DNA of 9,313 nt, taken from positions 1 through 9,313 of the forward strand of contig JACPHN010000067.1 of NCBI GenBank assembly GCA_016188575.1. Direction: 5' to 3'. This document shows positions 6,303 to 9,313 of the stretch, piece by piece; within the stretch, counting starts at the first letter, position 1, and each line of letters starts with the position of its first letter. The notes below the pieces were generated by a model. The model saw only the letters and a program-made list of their open reading frames with translations. It did no database searches and had not been told where the DNA came from. The position numbers and the translations under genes are program-made. This DNA comes from Candidatus Schekmanbacteria bacterium (GTDB taxonomy: Bacteria > CSSED10-310 > JACPHN01).

Positions 6303-8015
6303 GTCGAAGGAGACCGACACTGTAAATCCTCCGCCGTTGCCGAACTGGCCGGTGAGGGTGCAGTCGTTGACCCCGAGCCGCAGGCGCCCCGACTCCCTCG
6401 TCACCGTGCGGTTCCTGCCGACATAGAACGTGCTGCCACCGATCTGCGCCATCAGGCCCGCATGCCCTTCCCCCGAGCCGTCGAAGGGGTCCGTGCAGGA
6501 GTAGGAGTCCTGGAGCCACTCCTGCCAGTACTGGTTCCGCGGATATCCACTGGCATTGACGTTTGCTTCCGAGGACGGCACGTGAAAGTTGACGAGCCCT
6601 TCTCGATAGGTGATCGCGAGCACATCGGCAGTGTCGATGTCGATCCCCGTGTCCGTCCACTGGACGTTGCCCGGCACACTCACGATTCTCGCCTCCTTGG
6701 GCAAGCGGACCCCGACGATCGAGCCTGGCCCCGACTCGCCTCCGGTGCCCTGAGCCGTCACGCGATACTGGTAGGTGGATCCAGGCCGCACGGACTTGTC
6801 CAGGTAGTCGCGCTCGTCGGTGCGCGTCTCGGCAAGGCTGGAGAAGCTCCCTCCCTGTTCGCGGCGGTACACCCGGAAAGAGGTTTCCTGGCACGGATCG
6901 GAAGCATGCTCGTGCCAACTGAGCTGCACCTGACTCTTGGTGTTGATGTGGGCCTCGAGCGCCTTGGGGGCCATCGGCTTGCACAGCGGGACGTCGGTCG
7001 GGGTTGGCGTGGCGGTTGGGGTGGATGTGGGAGTGGCGGTACCGCTGGGCACCGGCGTGGCGCTCCAGGTTGGCGTCGGCGTGGCCGTGGCGGTCGGGGT
7101 CGGCGTTGGCGTCGGCACCGTGGGCGTGGGCGTAAGCGTCGGAAGCGGCGCGGGGACCACGGTCACGGTCGTCGATCTCTCCGACTCGGCGGTCTCCGTA
7201 TACGCGGTGATCGCATACGCATAGGTTTCACCCGACAGCACGCTGGTGTCGACAAAGCTGGTCAACGACCCCGAAACCACCGCCAGCGCCGCTCCGGCCA
7301 GTCCCGGCGGGTCGCGGTAGATGCGGAACCCCACGATCTGGCACGCGTCGGCCGAGGCGGCGCCGCCGTTCCAGGTCAGCTCCACGCTCGCTGGACCAAG
7401 CGCGGCGCCGCTGGGTTCCGCAGGTGCGCCGAGTGTGCACGCCCCCGCCAGCGTGCTCACCTGCACCTCGGGCCCCTGGGTCACCCCGCCGCTGCCGCTT
7501 GCATCCACGCGATAGCGATAGGTCGTCGACGACGGCTTGCCACCGTCGGCGTAGGCAAGCTCGCTGCCGCTGACGCTGCCGATGGGCAACAGCTCTTCAC
7601 TGCCAACCGCCCGCAAGATCACGTAGCTCGCGACCGGACAGACGGGTTCCGCGGCACCAGCGCTCCAGGTGAGGCTGATGCTGTCTGCCGTTGCCGCGGT
7701 CTGCAGGTCCACCGGCGCGGCCGGCAAGCAGCTCTCGGGCTCGGTCCGCACGCCCGCCCAGTTGGAGCTGCTCGATTCCCCCGCGTCGTTGAACGCGCGT
7801 ACCTGGTAGGTGTAGCCGACCGACGGCGCGATCGCGAGATCGGCGAAGGTGGTGCTCTCGGGGGAGAGCTCCGCGACGAGCACGAAGGAATCGCGCGCCC
7901 GGCCCGGTTGCGAGGCCAACACGCCTAGCGCGCCTGCACCGAGCAGCGCGATCGCCAGCGGCCCGGCCCGCAGATGACGTCTGCACGCCAGGCGAACGGC
8001 GACACCCGCGGCCAT
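6300..8015 (-). CDS. Secreted multi-FN3 protein with C-terminal PA-IL (LecA)-like lectin domain
   Basis: From the ATG at 8015 this is 571 residues. Residues 1-35 form a plausible signal peptide (RLACRRHLR, core LAIALLGAGALGVLA). Residues 41-90 are only the C-terminal half of an FN3 domain (GYTYQVRAFNDAGESS). Complete FN3 domains lie at about 94-189, 193-287 and 345-438, and a Thr-Pro linker at 288-341. Residues 443-571 resemble LecA-type galactophilic lectins: WTDTGIDIDTADVLAITYREG, a Cys-containing loop, GLMAQIGGSTFYVG, then LRLGVNDCTLTGQFGNGGGF. Asp551, Thr555 and Asn560 fit LecA calcium-site residues D100, T104 and N107; the second Asn (N108) appears to be Gly. The likely role is sugar binding outside the cytoplasm. 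The start is uncertain: no Shine-Dalgarno precedes 8015, and correcting a +1 shift at 8037-8041 would fuse this gene to the propeller upstream. The extension to 8306 in this frame is a propeller shadow. The stop lies 11 bp before the kinase gene, suggesting an operon. Confidence 0.78.
   Translation of the reverse strand: MAAGVAVRLACRRHLRAGPLAIALLGAGALGVLASQPGRARDSFVLVAELSPESTTFADLAIAPSVGYTYQVRAFNDAGESSSSNWAGVRTEPESCLPAAPVDLQTAATADSISLTWSAGAAEPVCPVASYVILRAVGSEELLPIGSVSGSELAYADGGKPSSTTYRYRVDASGSGGVTQGPEVQVSTLAGACTLGAPAEPSGAALGPASVELTWNGGAASADACQIVGFRIYRDPPGLAGAALAVVSGSLTSFVDTSVLSGETYAYAITAYTETAESERSTTVTVVPAPLPTLTPTPTVPTPTPTPTATATPTPTWSATPVPSGTATPTSTPTATPTPTDVPLCKPMAPKALEAHINTKSQVQLSWHEHASDPCQETSFRVYRREQGGSFSSLAETRTDERDYLDKSVRPGSTYQYRVTAQGTGGESGPGSIVGVRLPKEARIVSVPGNVQWTDTGIDIDTADVLAITYREGLVNFHVPSSEANVNASGYPRNQYWQEWLQDSYSCTDPFDGSGEGHAGLMAQIGGSTFYVGRNRTVTRESGRLRLGVNDCTLTGQFGNGGGFTVSVSFD
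6993..7154 (-). repeat. Thr-Pro-rich low-complexity linker in the FN3-lectin gene
   Basis: Residues 288-341 of the lectin protein are dominated by TPT, TAT and PTP units (for example TPTPTPTATATPTPT). On the plus strand this appears as ggcgttggcgtcgg-type imperfect repeats. It separates the third and fourth FN3 domains and probably acts as an extended, possibly O-glycosylated stalk. Similar stretches occur at 321-476 and in the lipoprotein N-terminus (2110-2211), and such low-complexity DNA favours recombination between these genes. Confidence 0.85.
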
Positions 8016-8057
8016 GAGCGCAATCAGATGGAGCCAGGGGGCGCCGAGCACCGGACA
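7893..8057 (-). other. Membrane hairpin module: hydrophobic segment, Arg-rich turn, hydrophobic segment (copy 2)
   Basis: In the FN3-lectin frame this stretch encodes CPVLGAPWLHLIALMAAGVA, then RLACRRHLR, then GPLAIALLGAGALGVLA and SQPGRAR. It can be read as a C-terminal anchor of an upstream protein (small residues, hydrophobic helix, basic end) followed at once by a signal peptide (basic n-region, hydrophobic core, ALA-S cleavage-like site). It can also be read as one two-helix hairpin inside a single protein. The same order of parts occurs at 174-317. The ATG at 8015 lies inside the first helix. Confidence 0.55.
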
Positions 8058-8718
8058 GGCGGCTCGCGCCCTTGAGGGTTCCGAACCAGACGTTTCCGGC
8101 GGCGTCGAACCCCACGGAATACACCTCGTTGTGCACGAGACCGGTCGCGGTCGTGTAGGCCTCGAAGGCAGCCCCGTCGAACCGCGCCGCGCCCGCGAAG
8201 GTCCCTGCCCACAGGTCCCCGGTTTGCGGATCGACGCCGAGGGTCTGAACGTTCGCGGAGGGCAGGCCCTCGGCGGTGCCGTAGGTCGTCCACGTGCCGC
8301 CGGCATCGCGCCGGGCGAGTCCCAGCAGCGTTCCGAACCACACCGCGCCGTCGGGAGTCACGGCCAGCGCGCTCACCTTGTCGGCAGGCAGGCCAGCGGC
8401 GGAGGTGAGCGTCGAATAGGTCGCCGCCGCGCTGTCGTAATAGGTCGCGCCCTTGTCGGTGCCGAACCAGGCGCCGCCCGACGACGCCAGGGCCAGGCTC
8501 CTCACGACGTTGCTCGGCAGTGTCGGCGACGGGACGAAGTCCGTCCAGTCGATCACGGAGCCGGTGGCGCTGCCGGTCCCCGTGAGCACGACGCCACTGC
8601 CGCTGTTCTTGGCGATCGTCGAGCTCGTGATCGCGGGCGAGCCCGTCACCCCCATTCTCGACGCCGGCCCCAGATCCGGACGCAAGCGTGTCCCCGCGTG
8701 CCCCCAACCACCCTGCAA
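8042..8718 (-). pseudogene. Beta-helix remnant plus four-blade two-component-regulator-type propeller, 5'-truncated and frame-broken
   Basis: The frame first gives a parallel beta-helix piece with TGSPAITSSTIAKNSGSGVV (8595-8655). Four propeller blades follow (about 8050-8520), each of 40-43 residues with the signature LPSNVVRSLALA...AWFGTDKGA. The WFGT/WAGT cores occur at AWFGTDKG, VWFGTLLG, LWAGTFAG and VWFGTLKG, matching the Reg_prop repeat seen in periplasmic sensors and secreted proteins. No signal peptide or convincing start is present: the first possible codon (8718) is TTG, and helix-like coding GDTLASGSGAGVENG lies upstream in another frame. Removing one G from the five-base run at 8649-8653 would join these frames. 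Removing one from 8037-8041 would join the propeller to the membrane hairpin and FN3 gene. The open frame formally continues to 7597, but after about 8050 its composition is that of a shadow. Family propellers usually have about seven blades, so material appears to be missing. Confidence 0.65.
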
Positions 8719-8744
8719 TGGCAGACTGGCTACTCCGATGGCTC

Positions 8745-9313
8745 CTAAGCCGATCCGAGAAGTGCCTCGATCGCCTCCAGCGGTTCGCCACCCTTGAGCG
8801 CCCGGGTGATCGCCTTGAGGCGCTCGATCGCCTCGATCCTTCGCGCTCGCGCCAGGAGCTCGGTGGCTTGCGATGGAAAGCGCATGCTGAGGCCCAAATC
8901 AATCGCCTCGATCAGTCCGAGTCGCTCGCCCTTCTCGATCCCGAGTCGCTCGCCCTTCTCAATTCCGAGCCGCTCGCCCTTCTCAATTCCGAGTCGCTCG
9001 CCCTTCTCGATTCCGAGCCGCTCGATGCTGGTAACGTAGGCCATTTTCTCACCTTTCTCCATTTTCTCGACTTCGTCACGAAACTGCTCTTCCAGCCCCG
9101 CCGGCAGAATCAGCAGCCAGTCGATGAACCGAAAGAGCGCCACGACCTCTTCTCTATTATACCCACGCTCGTAGAGCATCCGTACGAGACGCACCTTCCA
9201 CGCCAGGCGCTGTTTCTGGTCCCGCGTTCGGGTCGCCCCGACGTACGCCATGACCACCAGCGCAAAGGGATTCAGGTTTGCCTCGAGCTGGATCCACTGT
9301 TTCGCATAGTCCA
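8745..9313 (-). CDS. Rpn-family recombination-promoting nuclease / putative transposase, C-terminal part (5' end outside window)
   Basis: The open frame runs in from the right edge; the first complete visible codon is at 9311 and 188 residues can be read, starting DYAKQWIQLEANLNPFALVV. The NPFA..V segment, the K-R-L...LYERGY helix, LFRFIDWLLILP and the tail MAYVTSIERLGIEKGE are the typical C-terminal half of the Rpn/'cytosolic protein' family. By family knowledge these are cytoplasmic PD-(D/E)XK-type nucleases linked to RecA-independent recombination and often labelled transposases. The catalytic N-terminal half lies beyond the window, so activity cannot be judged. A GTG at 9257 is an internal codon, not a likely start, because the homology continues upstream of it. 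The tail holds four copies of an 8-residue unit (see the repeat entry), then a helical end with EAIDLGLSMRF and EAIEALLGSA. The gene ends 90 bp before a beta-helix gene fragment that lacks its own 5' end, so it may mark a rearrangement boundary. Confidence 0.8.
   Translation of the reverse strand, partial: DYAKQWIQLEANLNPFALVVMAYVGATRTRDQKQRLAWKVRLVRMLYERGYNREEVVALFRFIDWLLILPAGLEEQFRDEVEKMEKGEKMAYVTSIERLGIEKGERLGIEKGERLGIEKGERLGIEKGERLGLIEAIDLGLSMRFPSQATELLARARRIEAIERLKAITRALKGGEPLEAIEALLGSA
8917..9012 (-). repeat. Four tandem 24-bp repeats encoding ERLGIEKG units
   Basis: Four contiguous 24-bp units begin at 8917, 8941, 8965 and 8989. On the plus strand each reads ccgagtcgctcgcccttctc followed by gatc, aatt, aatt or gatt. 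They differ only at a few positions (t/c in gagtcg versus gagccg, and the last four bases), and a fifth, incomplete unit follows. Each encodes RLGIEKGE on the minus strand without breaking frame. The unit length is a multiple of three, so copy-number change would lengthen or shorten the Rpn-family tail without a frameshift. There are no spacers, so this is not a CRISPR array. Confidence 0.93.

Noticed and set aside
6289-6984. N-terminal extension of the kinase to 6984
   Set aside because: The extra residues are low-complexity shadow of the lectin gene. The zinc ribbon and Shine-Dalgarno place the start at 6288.
6462-7928. Plus-strand open frame opposite the FN3-lectin gene
   Set aside because: It is Arg/Gly-rich with no domain, and is explained by codon bias of the minus-strand FN3 gene.
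7597-8040. C-terminal continuation of the propeller frame to 7597
   Set aside because: After GASRLSG the residues become Arg/Gly-rich shadow while FN3 domains read in the other frame.
8058-8306. N-terminal extension of the FN3-lectin frame to 8306
   Set aside because: It is Pro/Arg/Ser-rich shadow. The propeller in the adjacent frame is the real coding here.
8725-8745. Possible terminator hairpin (GGCT...AGCC) at the Rpn-family stop codon
   Set aside because: The stem is only four base pairs with no U-run; too weak to call.
8917-9030. CRISPR-like direct repeats
   Set aside because: The units are contiguous with no spacers and encode an in-frame peptide repeat.

Overview
This is a high-GC window in which every gene I can support lies on the minus strand, so transcription runs from right to left. 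The content suggests a high-GC Gram-negative bacterium with complex surface proteins, of the myxobacterial/deltaproteobacterial or candidate-phylum (for example Binatota-like) type. The reasons are a Hanks-type kinase with PEGA domains, a TPR protein with a WYKKWWVW membrane motif, lipoproteins, and many secreted proteins with Thr-Pro linkers. The taxonomy is inference; there is no rRNA or marker gene here.

Layout, in order of transcription. (1) At the right edge is the 3' part of an Rpn-family (PD-(D/E)XK, 'putative transposase') protein whose tail carries four perfect-length 24-bp repeats. (2) About 90 bp later comes a damaged secreted-protein gene. A short beta-helix remnant leads into four two-component-regulator-type propeller blades, then changes frame at a G/C homopolymer and continues as a membrane hairpin, FN3 domains, a Thr-Pro linker and a C-terminal PA-IL (LecA)-like lectin domain. 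The intact downstream ORF is 6300-8015. (3) Eleven bases later starts a transmembrane Ser/Thr kinase with an N-terminal zinc ribbon and a C-terminal extracytoplasmic PEGA region. (4) It overlaps by 4 nt (ATGA) a small lipoprotein gene, which overlaps by 4 nt (GTGA) a TPR membrane protein gene. (5) About 50 bp on is a lipoprotein with a right-handed beta-helix and stacked CxxC rungs. It is interrupted by a +1 frameshift near 1506 and continues in another frame to the left edge as Ig-like, FN3, Thr-Pro linker and membrane hairpin.

The core unit is lectin - kinase - lipoprotein - TPR protein, with strong ribosome-binding sites and overlapping start/stop codons, and it looks translationally coupled. 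It is flanked on both sides by related beta-helix/FN3 surface proteins. My interpretation is an envelope system in which secreted carbohydrate-binding and adhesin-like proteins are made together with a membrane kinase that has a periplasmic sensor region. No promoter, terminator, tRNA, rRNA or CRISPR array could be supported, and no stretch over 300 bases is without a gene. At least three single-base frame breaks are visible; they may be sequencing errors at homopolymers or real gene decay.
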